A DNA stretch of 64,000 nt from Mesostigma viride (lineage: Eukaryota; Streptophyta; Mesostigmatophyceae; Mesostigmatales; Mesostigmataceae): positions 591,446-655,445 of the forward strand of contig RPFO01000333.1 in assembly GCA_009746045.1 (NCBI GenBank), read 5' to 3'. The number at the start of each line of letters is the position of its first letter. The first letter of the stretch is position 1. The position numbers and the translations under genes are program-made. Positions 11,701-22,833 of the stretch are shown here, piece after piece. The notes under the pieces were generated by a model. It did not search any database. It was given only the letters and a program-made list of their open reading frames with translations, and had not been told where the DNA came from.

Positions 11701-14700
11701 GTGCTGGATCCATGTGGCTGCGCTGATAGTCTATGGGAGGACGGCAGGCCCTCCTCCTAATAGCCTACGGCAGACTTGCCATGATGGCTGTGCCCGTTTA
11801 CATGGCCGACCACGCAATCTGGCACGAGTTGCACGCTTCCAGCAACCAAGTCGCATGCTGTGATTGCCACGTGTCACGGCTGCAAAGAGCACACCACGGA
11901 TAGTCATCCGGCCTCACCCGGCTGAGCTGGGCTGACTGCGCTGTCCACCCACCCCCGTGGCATGCCCCCCCCCCCCAACCCCAACCCCCAGGAGTGGGCG
12001 TCACGCGGAGACGTGTTTGAGGAGGTGAAGCGCTGCGGTGGCAAGCTGGACGAGAAGCGTGCGGTCGTGGACGTGATCATGCCCGTGCTGGAGGCGCTCG
12101 TGTACCTGCACAGGAGGGGGGTCATCCACAGGTGGGTGCTTCTGTGTTGGCACCGAAGAAAGGTCATCCACAGGTATGGCACTCGTGTACCCACATACGA
12201 GGGGGGTCGTGCGCAGATGTGGATTGCCGCGCCCACGCATCAGCACACGCATGCAGGGGTGTCGAGGCCAGGTGGCCTATTCGCAGCGCATGGGTACCGC
12301 ACCATGGGTTTGTTTGGTCCTGCACTATGGGTTTCTTTGGTCCTCACATGGGTTTGTTTGGTCCTGCACATGGGTTTGCTTGGTCCTGCACCATGGGTTT
12401 GTTTGGTCCTACACCATGGGTTTGTTTGGTCCTGCACGTGGGATTGTTTGTTCCTGCACATGGGTTTGTTTGGTCCTGCACATGGGTTTGTTTGGTCCTG
12501 CACGTGGGTTTGTTTGTTCCTGCATATGGGTTTGTTTGGTCCTCCACCATGGGTTTGCTTGGTCCAGCACCATGGGTTTGTTTGGTCCTACACCATGGTT
12601 TTGTTTGGTCCTGCACCATGGGTTTGTTTGGTCCTGCACATGGGTTTGTTTGGTCCTGCACCTGGGTTTGTTTGGTCCTGCACAAGAGGGTTGTTTGGTC
12701 CTGCACATGGGTTTGTTTGGTCCTGCACATGGGTTTGTTTGGTCCTGCTCATGGGTTTGTTTGTTCCTGCACATGGGTTTGTTTGATCCTGCACCATGGG
12801 TTTGTTTGGTCCTGCACAAGAGGTTAGTTTGTTCCTGCACATGGGTTTGTTTGGTCCTGCACATGGGTTTGTTTGTTCCTGCACATTGATTGTTTGGTCC
12901 TGGACATGGGTATGTTTGGTCCTGGACATGGGTATGTTTGGTCCTGCACGTGGGTTTGTTTGTTCCTGCACATGGGTTTGTTTGGTCCTGGACATGGGTA
13001 TGTTTGGTCCTGCACACGGGTTTGTTTGGTCCTGCACATGGGTTTATTTGGTCCTGCACATGGGTTTGTTTGGTCCTGCACATGGGGTTGTTTGTTCCTG
13101 CACACGCGTTTGTTTGTTCCTGCACATGGGTTTGTTTGTTCCTGCACATTGATTGTTTGGTCCTGGACATGGGTATGTTTGGTCCTGGACATGGGTATGT
13201 TTGGTCCTGCACGTGGGTTTGTTTGTTCCTGCACATGGGTTTGTTTGGTCCTGGACATGGGTATGTTTGGTCCTGCACACGGGTTTGTTTGTTCCTGCAC
13301 AAGAGGTTTATTTGGTCCTGCACATGGGTTTGTTTGGTCCTGCACATGGGGTTGTTTGTTCCTGCACACGCGTTTGTTTGTTCCTGCACATGGGTTTGTT
13401 TGTTCCTGCACATTGATTGTTTGGTCCTGGACATGGGTATGTTTGGTCCTGGACATGGGTATGTTTGGTCCTGCACGTGGGTTTGTTTGTTCCTGCACAT
13501 GGGTTTGTTTGGTCCTGGACATGGGTATGTTTGGTCCTGCACACGGGTTTGTTTGGTCCTGCACATGGGTTTATTTGGTCCTGCACATGGGTTTGTTTGG
13601 TCCTGCACATGGGGTTGTTTGTTCCTGCACACGCGTTTGTTTGTTCCTGCACATGGGTTTGTTTGTTCCTGCACATTGATTGTTTGGTCCTGGACATGGG
13701 TATGTTTGGTCCTGCACCATGGATATGTTTGGTCCTGCACGTGGGTTTGTTTGGTCCTGCACAAGAGGGTTTGTTCAGTCGTGCACCATGGGTTTGTTTG
13801 TTCCTGCACATTGGTTTGTTTGGTCCTGCACATTGGTTTGTTTGGTCCTGGACATGGGTATGTTTGGTCCTGCACACGGGTTTGTTGTTCCTGCACAAGA
13901 GATTAGTTTGTTCCTGCACATGGGTTTGTTTGGTCCTGCACATGGGTTTGTTTGTTCCTGCACAAGAGGTTTATTTGGTCCTGCACACGGGTTTGTTGGT
14001 CCTGCACAAGAGATTAGTTTGTTCCTGCACATGGGTTTGTTTGGTCCTGCACATGGGTTTGTTTGTTCCTGCACATGGGTTTGTTTGGTCCTGCTCATGG
14101 GTTTGTTTGTTCCTGCACATGGGTTTGTTTGGTCCTGCACATGGGTTTGTTTGTTCCTGCACAAGAGGTTTATTTGGTCCTGCACATGGGTTTGTTTGGT
14201 CCTGCACATGGGGTTGTTTGTTCCTGCACACGCGTTTGTTTGTTCCTGCACATGGGTTTGTTTGGTCCTGCACGTGGGTTTGTTTGTTCCTGCGCATGGG
14301 TTTGTTTGGTCCTGGACATGGGTTTGTTTGTTCCTACACATGGTTTTGTTTGTTCCTGCACATGGGTTTGTTTGGTCCTGCACCATGGGTTTGCTTGGTC
14401 CCGCAACTGGGTTGTGTCCTGTGGCATGCGTATGTGCTTGGGACCACTGCTGTTGCTGGCTCCCATCATGGCTTCCATGCAACATCCCTGCGTCACTCAC
14501 CGTGGGCACGGAATGGGCCGGCAGGTTTATGATCCTGAATGCCGTTTGGGCGTGGATGCAAGGGAACATGGGCATGGCCAGTTGGTCACAGTTTGTGGTG
14601 ACCAACGACCTCAAGGGATAGAAGGAAATGGTGGAGTGTTGAGGGAGCGCCACCAGTGTTGGCGGCCGCGTCGGTTGTGATTAGCATCTGCACAACAGTG

Positions 14701-17700
14701 CGCAAGGGGCGCAGATTCCGACCCTGACTCCCTCCTATCGCACACATCTAGGCATCCATGGACCCCTTCGTTTGCATGCCCTGTTATTCGTGCTCATATG
14801 TGCCCATCATCGCTGATCGGCCCATCGGCCCATCCTTGCTCCCGTTCGTGCACATATCCTATTCGCAGGTCTACGGCTCCCTCCTTCTAGCCCGCCCCCT
14901 TACCCCGCTGATGTTCTTATTCTGTCAAACGTGGCACCTCCTCCGGGTGCATGCGTGCGCAAACATTGGGCGCTGCGTGGGGGCATCGCTGCGTGGGGCC
15001 ATGTATGTGGCACTTGTGCACGTGCAGGGACATCAAGCCGGAGAACATCCTGCTCTTCTCGGGGCGCCATGGGACCAAGCTGTCCGACTTTGGATTCGCC
15101 ATCGACAACTCAGAGCGGCCGTAAGTGCACGCCAATGCCCGTGCGGCCTGCGCCCCATGGATAGCCTCAACCTTGTGCTGGCCCCCCTTGCCTATCTGCG
15201 CGCCCGGAGCACCTGCATGGTCCCCCCTGTGTTGACTCATGGGAGGCGATGCACATGCCTTTGTCTCGTTCGCTGACAGCCACTTTGTGGCTGCACCCAT
15301 CGCTGCAATTGCCGCTTGTTGGCAGTACCAAGAGTGCTGTGTCCAATGTCCACTGGGCGCTTGAGTCCTGGCACGGGCGTCCCTGTGTCCCGCCGTGGCA
15401 CGGGCCTGCCCTGGTTGGTTGCCGCCTGGTTGGTGGCCTTGTGATGTTTAATGATGGGCAATATGCGCTCTGAAGCTGCGGGACTCCCCTGCCTGCTGTG
15501 GGATTAGGTGGCAGACAGTAGCGGCGTGGCCAGGAGGAGGCATTCTGTTAGCAAGTGGAGAGTCTGGGCTGGGCGTGTGACTCGGCAGGGCAGGCAAGCC
15601 CTGGTAGGTATTCCCTGGTGGCCCTCCCAGCCCACGGGATGGCAGGTCTGGCCGTAGGTTGGTGGACCAGCAGTCTCTGTCCCTACACTGCTGCTTCTGC
15701 GTGCGTACTGCTCTCTGAACCCACCCTGCATGCTGCACGCGGCGTGCTGTGTGTGCCCAGCATCTGCTTCCTCGCGGCAGGGGACAGCGCCGCACGCTAC
15801 CCATCGTTCCCATACGGCATGCACTTGCGAGGCCAAGGCCTGCATGCCCGCCCAAGTCACGCACACCTACCTGACCCTGCCCGTGCGCCTCACCCTATGT
15901 CCGTGTCTTCGGCTTTGTTGACCGTGTTGTGGTCCCCTGGCGTGACACGTGGGCGGCTGGGGGCGCCACGTGGGCCTGCTGGCACACGCGTTTGGTCATC
16001 ATCGTCACCATGTTGCCTCCATCAGGCAAACAAGGCTGGGCACGGTCGACTACATGTCGCCCGAGCTGGTGCTCTGCGACTCTACCAAAGTCAAGTAAGC
16101 GACACGTACGACCAGGCGACCTGCGTGCACCGTACCCTATAGTGTGCAGAAACTGTGGATGCGCCGCTGCCAGCATAACTTCCTACAGCCTTGTGCCTAG
16201 TGCATGTTCACACCCTACCCCACAGTGCATGTTCACACCCTACCCCGCAGTGCATGTTCACACCCTACCCCACAGTGCATGTTCACACCCTACCCCGCAG
16301 TGCATGTTCACACCCTACCCCGCAGTGCATGTTCACACCCTACCCCGCAGTGCATGTTCACACCCTACCCCACAGTGCATGATTTTATTGAGAGCGCGTG
16401 ACTGCGTTACGTGGGAACCAGGAAGGAAAGAAGCAACCCCTTTATGCAACGAGGAGGGAGGGCGCCCGAGTTCCTGCCACTTTGGGCGATGTGAACCATA
16501 CTGGCTGCCCGCTCTTGGCATCATCTATTTTTTTCAGCATCTTCTACTAGCCCCTGGCAGCGCCCACATGACATCGCACGCATGCCACCTATTCACCTGG
16601 TTGCTGCGTGTCTCCTTCCTTGCCCTCCCCCACCCACCCACCCCACACAGGAGCGAGGCGGCTTACGACCAGATGGTGGACGCGTGGGCGATGGGCGTGC
16701 TCACGTACGAGCTGCTGGTGGGGAGGTGGGTACTAGACCGCACACACACGAGCTGCTGGTAGGGAGGCGGGTGCTGGACCGCTCACGCGCAGGTGTGCTT
16801 TGTGGTTGAACATGCTGCCTCTTGTCTGAGAGTCTTGCCGCTGCTAACCACCCCTAGATCTGCACGTCCCTGGCCCCACTTAACATCGTGTGTGTGTCTC
16901 CCTCTACTGCTGTTGCTCGGCTTGCGACGGGAAAACTCTCCCTTGGCTGCCCGCCGCTTCCTTCCGTCTGCGGGGTGGTCCTTGGCCGGCATTGTTTTGG
17001 CGTCACGTGTTGGCAGACAGGGGGCAGGGCTCATCGCTGGCCATCCGTGTTGTACTGGGGGGAACCGAGTGTCGTGTTATTCCGCGCACGCACTGCCTTG
17101 CGCGTGCTCGCCCCGCTCGCCCCCTTGTACACCCGCGGTAGGGCGCCCACAACCCACGCATGTGGATGGCTAGACACGGTAGGGCCACCCCTCGTGTGCG
17201 CGGACCACTTGCGGCATCGTGCAGCGATCGTGTGCACGCCGCACCCCCCTACTGTGGCACTGCTCTAATGTGTCATGCTTGGTGCCGATGTTCACTATAC
17301 TTACTCCTGTGGACCCTCTCGGACATGGATTGTCCTGCCCTGCGTTGCTCCCCCGTTGTGTTGCCCCCCCTGCCGTCTTGTGTTGCCCCCCTCGCCATCT
17401 TTTGTTGCTCCCCTTGTCGTGTTGCGCTGTCTGTGCTTATGTGCGCGCAGGCCCCCCTTTGAGGCCGGGAGCCGCGACGAGACGTACGAGAAGATTGTGA
17501 ACGCGCGCATCGACGTGCCGGACAACTTGTCGCACGACGCGCGCGACTTCATCAAGAACGCGCTGTCGAGGCAGAAGGACCACCGACTGGACTGCGAGGA
17601 GATGCTAGAACATGCGTGGATCAAGCCGTACAGGTAGAGGGGATCAAGCCGTGCAGGTAGAGGGGGTCAAGCCGTACAGCTATGGTGGGTCAAGCCGTAC

Positions 17701-18878
17701 AGGTATGGTGGGTCAAGCCATACAGGTAGAGAGAATCAAGCTGTACAGGTATGGTGGGTCAAGCCGTAAAGGTAGAGTGGATCCAGCCGTGCAGGTGTGG
17801 TGGATCCAGCCGTGCAGGTATGGTGGGTCAAGCCATACAGGTATGGTGGGTCAAGCCGCACAGGTAGAGTGGATCAAGCCGTAGAGGTAGAGTGTGCGCG
17901 TGGATCAAGCCGTGCATTCACCATGCGTGACTTGGAGCACCCCTAGGTCCCGCACGTGAGCTGTATGTGTGTGTGCGTGGGGAGCAGGGGCAGAGGATGA
18001 GGTGGCCAGCAGAGAGGCCAGGTGAGGGGCTGTGGGGCTGTTTAGAGGGTTGTGCACATGCGCACTTACACAATTGGTAGACAGTGGCCGCCGTGTGCGT
18101 GTGTGTGTGTGTATGTTGGGGGAAGGCATGGCGGGGGCATGAGTGGCAGGCAGGCCACAACAGAAGACCGCAATGGGCGCGTGGTGAGAGGGAGGGTAGG
18201 GAGCGTGGACAGAAGTGCCCGTCAGCACGTGATGGTTGCCGCACACGTTGAAGGTCACCGCCATCCGTGGAATGCTCGCGTCTGCCTTGTCCGCACCTGC
18301 ATGGCAAACAGGTGGGTATTCCGCCTGTTGCCTGCTTGTGCTGCGTTTCGGTGTGTCTGTGTGTGGCAACGGCAAACGCCCTTGTTCGTAGGTGGAGGCA
18401 TGGTTGGATCGCCTCGTCTGACCCCCCTTGTGACCATGGCCCCCGTTGCATCCCCATGTTCCCCACGTCATTGCGCAGGAGCCGCAAGAGCATGCTGGGG
18501 ATGGCAGCGCCCGGAAGCCCCATGCGGGCGCGGGCACTCAGCCCATGCACTAGCCAAAAGGCGAGCCCAATGAACAGCCCCCTGACGAGCCCGCACGGCA
18601 ATGGGGGCCCATTTAGCGACAGTGGGCGGGAGAGCCCAATGTCAGGCCGCAGTCCTCATGCGGTGGACAGCCCCCGCGCGCCCAAGAGCCCGATGGGCCG
18701 CCGCACGCCTGGCATCAGCCCGATGGCCAGCCCTGCGGCGAGTCCCAAGGTGGGCGCCGCTGTGGGGCGGTCGCCCTTCTCGTCCTCCTCCATGTTCCCG
18801 GGCGCAGAGTCGATCGACCGCATGTATGGAGGCTCGGCCAAGAGTGTGCACAATATACGCGTGAGCAAAGGCAAATGA
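8775..18878 (+). CDS. Aurora-like serine/threonine protein kinase, 9 exons, 591 aa
   Basis: Exons: 8775-9407, 10457-10537, 11493-11594, 11992-12131, 15028-15120, 16026-16094, 16651-16725, 17451-17633, 18479-18878. All introns are GT-AG and the joined length is 1776 nt, an exact reading frame. Residues 1-193 are a low-complexity Ser/Pro/Arg-rich arm. The kinase domain runs from about 194 to 456: glycine loop GTGRYSTVY, ATP lysine K224 (NMAMK), helix-C E242 (VRREI), HRDIKPEN at 318-325, DFG at 339-341, T352 at the position of the Aurora activation threonine (QTRLGTVDYMSPE), DAWAMGVLTYELLVG, PPFEAGS and the late Arg in DHRLD. The QVRREI, YELLVGxPPFE and ETYxKIV signatures are Aurora-type, but DFGFA replaces DFGWS, as in divergent algal Aurora-like kinases (CALK-like; inference). 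The tail (460-591) has about 14 SP/TP sites, so control by CDK/MAPK-type kinases is plausible. The start ATG has purine at -3 and G at +4. Every catalytic residue is present. Confidence 0.9.
10540..10890 (+). repeat. Polypurine G-rich tract in kinase intron 2
   Basis: Runs of G5-G12 broken by single A or ACA begin just after the exon-2 donor GTAAAG and fill about 350 bases. The sequence is strongly G-quadruplex/triplex prone. Long Gly/Glu or Pro/Ser frames here are artefacts. Confidence 0.85.
11230..11481 (+). repeat. (CCCG)n/(CCCA)n array ending at the exon 3 acceptor
   Basis: Uniform tetranucleotide array with one CCG phase slip near 11355. It ends about 11 bases before the AG at 11491-11492, so it also forms the pyrimidine-rich tract of that 3' splice site. 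Confidence 0.9.
11571..11697 (+). repeat. Tandem copies of the exon 3/intron 3 junction
   Basis: The exon end GACAACATATGCCTGCTGCAG plus donor GTGGGGGGAGTAG recurs about every 38 bases: junction 1 at 11594/11595 (used), copy 2 with GCAGGTGGGG near 11633, copy 3 with the donor GT lost (GCAGGGGGG), then a partial fourth. Confidence 0.75.
12093..12222 (+). repeat. Tandem copies of the exon 4/intron 4 junction
   Basis: The last ~40 bases of exon 4 (GCGCTCGTGTACCTGCACAG... GTCATCCACAG|GTGG) are followed by a diverged second copy that keeps GGTCATCCACAG|GTATGG (12163-12180) and a third copy (GCACTCGTGTACCCACATAC...), whose junction has decayed. Confidence 0.7.
12300..14412 (+). repeat. 22-bp satellite in kinase intron 4 (about 95 copies)
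   Basis: The unit contains CATGGGTTTGTTTGGTCCTG. Variants (GGTCC/GTTCC, CACATGGG/CACGTGGG/CACACGCG, GACATGGGTATG) are arranged in higher-order blocks: a segment of about 260 bases starting near 12890 recurs near 13153 and 13417. As 22 is not a multiple of 3, all frames read similar phantom peptides. Confidence 0.92.
16198..16382 (+). repeat. 25-bp tandem array in kinase intron 6, acceptor-like
   Basis: About seven copies of TGCATGTTCACACCCTACCC plus CGCAG or CACAG. Each unit ends in a pyrimidine-rich tract followed by CAG, resembling a 3' splice site, and lies 270 bases upstream of the exon 7 acceptor. Confidence 0.85.
16709..16792 (+). repeat. Duplicated exon 7/intron 7 junction (41-bp period)
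   Basis: GAGCTGCTGGTGGGGAG|GTGGGTACT is followed 41 bases later by GAGCTGCTGGTAGGGAG|GCGGGTGCT. The copy has lost the GT. Confidence 0.75.
17612..17922 (+). repeat. 23-bp array of exon 8/intron 8 junction copies (~13)
   Basis: The exon 8 end GGATCAAGCCGTACAG plus donor GTAGAG is repeated about 13 times (period ~23), most copies keeping CAG|GTA. Reading through the real junction gives AGG TAG, so intron retention here would truncate the protein right after the kinase domain. Confidence 0.88.
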
Positions 18879-19394
18879 GGAGCACAGGAATGTGCATCAC
18901 CGGGGACTTAGCCATGCCATGCTTTTGTTCAAGATTGCATGTGCCTGTGTATTCGTGTACTAGAACTAGAATTTGTAGTTGATGGCGGCACTTTTTCTTG
19001 TTGGATTGTGCACAGTCGGTACACATGATTGTAGTGGCAGTGCTGGGCATGCCTTCATACGTTTTCGAGCAGGGGTTGGTGGCCATTCAAGGCTCTTGGT
19101 TGACTTGCTAGCATTGATCCCGATCTAATTGAAATGCAAGGCCATAATTCCTAGCTAAGACTTGACTAATATGACAATTGGTGTACTAAGAAAATTGTCC
19201 AATAAGTGGTGTCGCGGGGTCCTGGACCAGAGCCTCCATATAAGAGAGCCACCTATAGGGGGCATTAGTGTGTTATCCTGCGTAGATCTAGACCTACCTG
19301 TGATGGTACGGGCGAGGGACAGCCATGCTTGGCTCGAGCACTCACGAAGACGTCGATCATTTATGCGTCTTCTTACTGTTTGTTAAGACAAACG
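18879..19394. other. Kinase 3' flank
   Basis: Probably 3' UTR then intergenic. No TGTAA is seen in the first 200 bases and no clear polyadenylation signal was identified. No convincing ORF. Confidence 0.45.
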
Positions 19395-19397
19395 TTA

Positions 19398-19600
19398 CAT
19401 GCAATAATTAATTAATTAATCAATTAATTAACACACACAACATTAATATAACTCCGTTGGGAGCTTATGTAACACATAGCCCTGAGAGGGGGCATATGGT
19501 TTCTAATACATTCTGAGCTACAACCTGCAGGTGGGGGGATGTTAACCGCCACCTATACTCTGGGTGCAAAAGGTGCACCTGCACCACCATGATGTATTAT
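19398..19600 (-). mobile_element. Retroposon 3' end, 5'-truncated
   Basis: An AATTAATT-type tail (with a CACACACAAC interruption) precedes the complement of CTCCCAACGGAG (about 19451-19462) and the conserved CATAGCCCTGAGAGGGG and TGCAGGTGG blocks shared with the 36.8-kb copy. It runs into the AAGT array. Confidence 0.6.
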
Positions 19601-19601
19601 A

Positions 19602-19648
19602 CCTAGGTAAGTAAGTAAGTTACAAGTAAGTAAGTAAGTATAAGTATA

Positions 19649-19706
<58 letters not shown>
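19602..19706 (+). repeat. (AAGT)n microsatellite
   Basis: AAGT repeats with short interruptions near 19617-19645. Note that GTAAGT, the consensus donor hexamer, is embedded throughout. Confidence 0.9.
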
Positions 19707-20219
19707 CTTGCGTGTCATGCGCAAAGGCATGCCACGGAGTACTATGCTAATCTTATTAGAAAAATAATTACACAAAAGTTTAAACAAATATCGTCTGCAT
19801 CATCCCCCAACCACACCACAACTAGATGGGGATGTAATCCTGTGTATTATACCTAATACCTGTTGCATGCATGGTTTAAGACGCACTCACTCGTATAATC
19901 GCTTACGGCTGACACGCAGTATCGAAAAAGTTACGCACGTGACAAGCAGCTATGACGACTCCAAAAGCCAAATGAGGTTTGGAAAAGGAGCTTTCCGGCT
20001 CCCAGCCCAACCCACTCGCCATCGTCGTTGCCCAGTCGGACTGGGCCCACAAACCCATCGCCAAGCGCCTCACCAGATCGAGCCGGCCTAAGAAACCCTG
20101 CCACGAAAACAAATGGAGCCACTTCCTCCCAAGCCACGACTTCTTTTCTTTCAGCGCCTGGCTGGCCCTAGGACGAGGGAAGAATGCAATGAAATAGTCA
20201 AGTTCTTATAGCAAAGGAA

Positions 20220-22231
20220 GGTAAGCTCATGGGGCACGGCGGGCCCATCCACAACGACGTGCACACCCTGCGCCTCGCCATCCTGTGCAGCCACTTCCAG
20301 CTCACCGGGAAGCCGCCATCATCGCTCAGCTCCGCATCCCAGCCTGACCTGCACAGCCGGCAGCCACGTCGGCTTCCTCCCTCTGCAGGGATGACATCCG
20401 AGCAGTGCTGGAGCTGAGCACGTGACCTGGCCCTTGGCCGCGAGAAGCTGACCTCGCTAAACACGACGCTCAACACGGTGGAGGCCCGGGTCTCCAATGT
20501 GGAAACCAAGGTCGTCCACAAGCTCGATCGATCCAACCACAGTGCACGGCGCTGCGCACCGCGGCCCAGGCATCTAAGACGGACGCGCTGCACTTGTCTC
20601 TCGCCTCAACCAGGTGGAGGGCAAGTGCGGCGTGCTCACTATGAAGAACCTTGACGCCATTGACCGCCCACACTGGCGGAGGCCCTGGCCTCACAGGTCC
20701 CAAAGATAGCGGAGTGCTCAGACGCGGCCACCATCGCATGCATCCCAGCCACCACGGCTCACTGGATGCTGGCGACCTCCCGCCCCTCTCCTATGCGGAC
20801 CTGCTGCGGACAGCTACCGCCTTAACCGGCCACCGACGCCATCGCCACGAAACTCCAGGAGCTTGAAGACTGTCGCCAGCTAGGCACAACAACGGGAGGC
20901 CACCGACCGCGCCCGCTGCGACTGCCGAGTGGTGCTGCGTCGCTTCCCCTAGAAGCCAGGTGAGAGGTCAACCACCCATGCCGACGAGATCAACGGGACC
21001 AGCTAAAATCAGCTTGTCTCTCGCCTCAACCAGGTGGAGGGCAAGTGCATGCGGCGTGCTCATGAAGAAGCTTGACGCCATTGACCGCCCACACCGGCCG
21101 AGGCCCTGCCCTCACAGGTCCCAAAGATAGCGGAGTGCTCAGACGCGGCCACCATCGCATCCCAGCCACCACGGCGGGATGCTGGCGACCTCCCGCCCCT
21201 CTCCTATGCGGAGTCCTGCTGCGGACAGCTACCGCCTTAACCGGCCACCGACGCCATCGCCACGAAACTCCAGGAGCTTGAAGACCGTCGCCAGGCACAA
21301 CAACGGGAGGCCACCGACCGCGCCCGCTGCGACTGCCGAGTGGTGCTGCGTCGCTTCCCCCAGAAGCCAGGTGAGAGGTCAACCACCCTTGCCGACGACC
21401 TCAACGGGACCAGCTCCTTACCGGCTCATGGGCCTGGTACGTGAGGTAGAACTGCGTGGGTGCCACCGCGCCTTCCCCACTCGCGGGACAAGGCGGCTCC
21501 ACCACCAGTCCTGCTCACCTTCCCCTCCCGGCCGTGAGCCACAAGGCCAGCGCGCTTCCAGCGGTTCCTTTCTCGTCGCAACAAGAGGTTGCACGACCTA
21601 GACGCTGGACGGCGACCTCACCCCCGCCGAGCAGCAGCAGCGACGCGACCTGTGGCCGCAATACCTCCGCCACAAGCAGGACCCCCAGAAGCCCAATTAG
21701 CCTGTACTGGAGGGGCGGGGACCTGATGATCAACCACAACAAGATGTGTATGTGCCCCCTGCGGGCTAGAACAGCTTGTATCATAGCCCCAGCTTGTATC
21801 CATTGGTAGTCACTGCCGCCATGGCAGCCATGCCTAGCTAGATTGATTGCCTAGCTGTGCCATGCATACCTATACATAGTCACGTGCATCGGTGCATGCA
21901 CCGCCAACACACGGTACACAACCAGCCATATAGCATTAATTAGCTTAGCCCTTGCATGTACAGCCATGAGCACTAGCTACGTCCTGGCTATGCTCAGATT
22001 ACTTGCCCACGCTCCTTGTATATGCTCACATGGGTCTTATTGCACGTACCACTGATCAAGATTGCCGGATCGTTTAGCGTGTCGATCCGATTGCAGCTGT
22101 GGCATGCCTCTGGCATGAAGGAGAAAGGGGGTCTCTTCCCTTCCTTGCTGTTGTGCACACACAGCCTGGATTAAAAGCACTTCGGTGCTCCGTGAAGTTC
22201 CCCAACGGGAGCACGAGTTTAATTAATTAAC
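20220..22231 (+). mobile_element. Family B ORF1-type retroposon, degraded
   Basis: Contains remnants of a distinct ORF1-like protein. Near 21600-21720 it reads LTPAEQQQRRDLWPQYL followed by YWRGGDLMI, the family B counterpart of the L1 ORF1p C-terminal domain, with several frameshifts upstream. The 3' end has TCGGTGCTCCGTGAAG, CCCCAACGGGAG and a TTTAATTAATTAA tail at about 22220-22231. An internal ~390-bp duplication is present (20602-20990 and 21016-21400). The 5' end and TSD were not resolved. Confidence 0.65.
20602..21400 (+). repeat. Two near-identical ~390-bp direct repeats inside the family B element
   Basis: Both units begin CTTGTCTCTCGCCTCAACC and carry the same series of features through CGCTTCCCC(C/T)AGAAGCCAGG. 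They differ by a few small indels (for example a GCATG insertion). Likely slippage or unequal exchange after insertion. Confidence 0.75.
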
Positions 22232-22833
22232 TCTGTTCCAAGTCCCACGTCATTCCGACAAGTCCAGCTCAAGTTATAACGGGTTATGCATGCTAAAGCC
22301 TGAACATAAGCTAACTAAAGGAGGTTTTTCTTTGTAGAAGGCCACTTACTCAACTTAGGCATGATGTTTTCCATCAAAAATTAAGCCTGAAAGCATGCCC
22401 TACTCGATCACAAAACATAAGCAAACGGCTAGGCACCTCATCATGCCCTCACCTGCCCTTGGCATGGCCAACCCCCCACCGCGGCCCCAGCGACTCCAGC
22501 AGCCCCAGCCTAGGGGAATACAGCAGCAGTAGTGTAGAATAGTTAGACCGTGGCTGTAACCAGCAAAAATGATTTGTTGATACATGATCCTTTGCTTTGT
22601 GAACGTTTGGCTTTTATTTGAGACTTTTGGATCAGTATTGAGAAAGTTATGAGATTTCTAAGGCGGCGGTACTTAGAACTTTCAAGAGCTTTGTCAACCA
22701 ACTGTCAGAGGCCCTCATTGGTCGTGGCCTGATCCACGTGGGGCTATAGTATCAAGGAGACAACCAGCGCAGGCCAGAAATAGTATGTTGGTTGGTACTT
22801 CGGGACTTTAACTTGCTTACTACAGATCTAGAT

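Noticed and set aside
12240-14653. Long ORFs on both strands (up to 495 aa) rich in VWSCTWVCLVLHMG or NPCAGPNKPMCRTKQ
   Set aside because: They are translations of the 22-bp satellite in an intron. Because 22 is not a multiple of 3 the same peptide pattern appears in all frames.
17635-17637. TAG after KPYR as the end of the kinase
   Set aside because: This is reading through the donor CAG|GTAGAG. Splicing to 18479 keeps phase and adds the SP-rich tail, an open frame with strong composition bias and a clean stop. A short intron-retained isoform remains possible.
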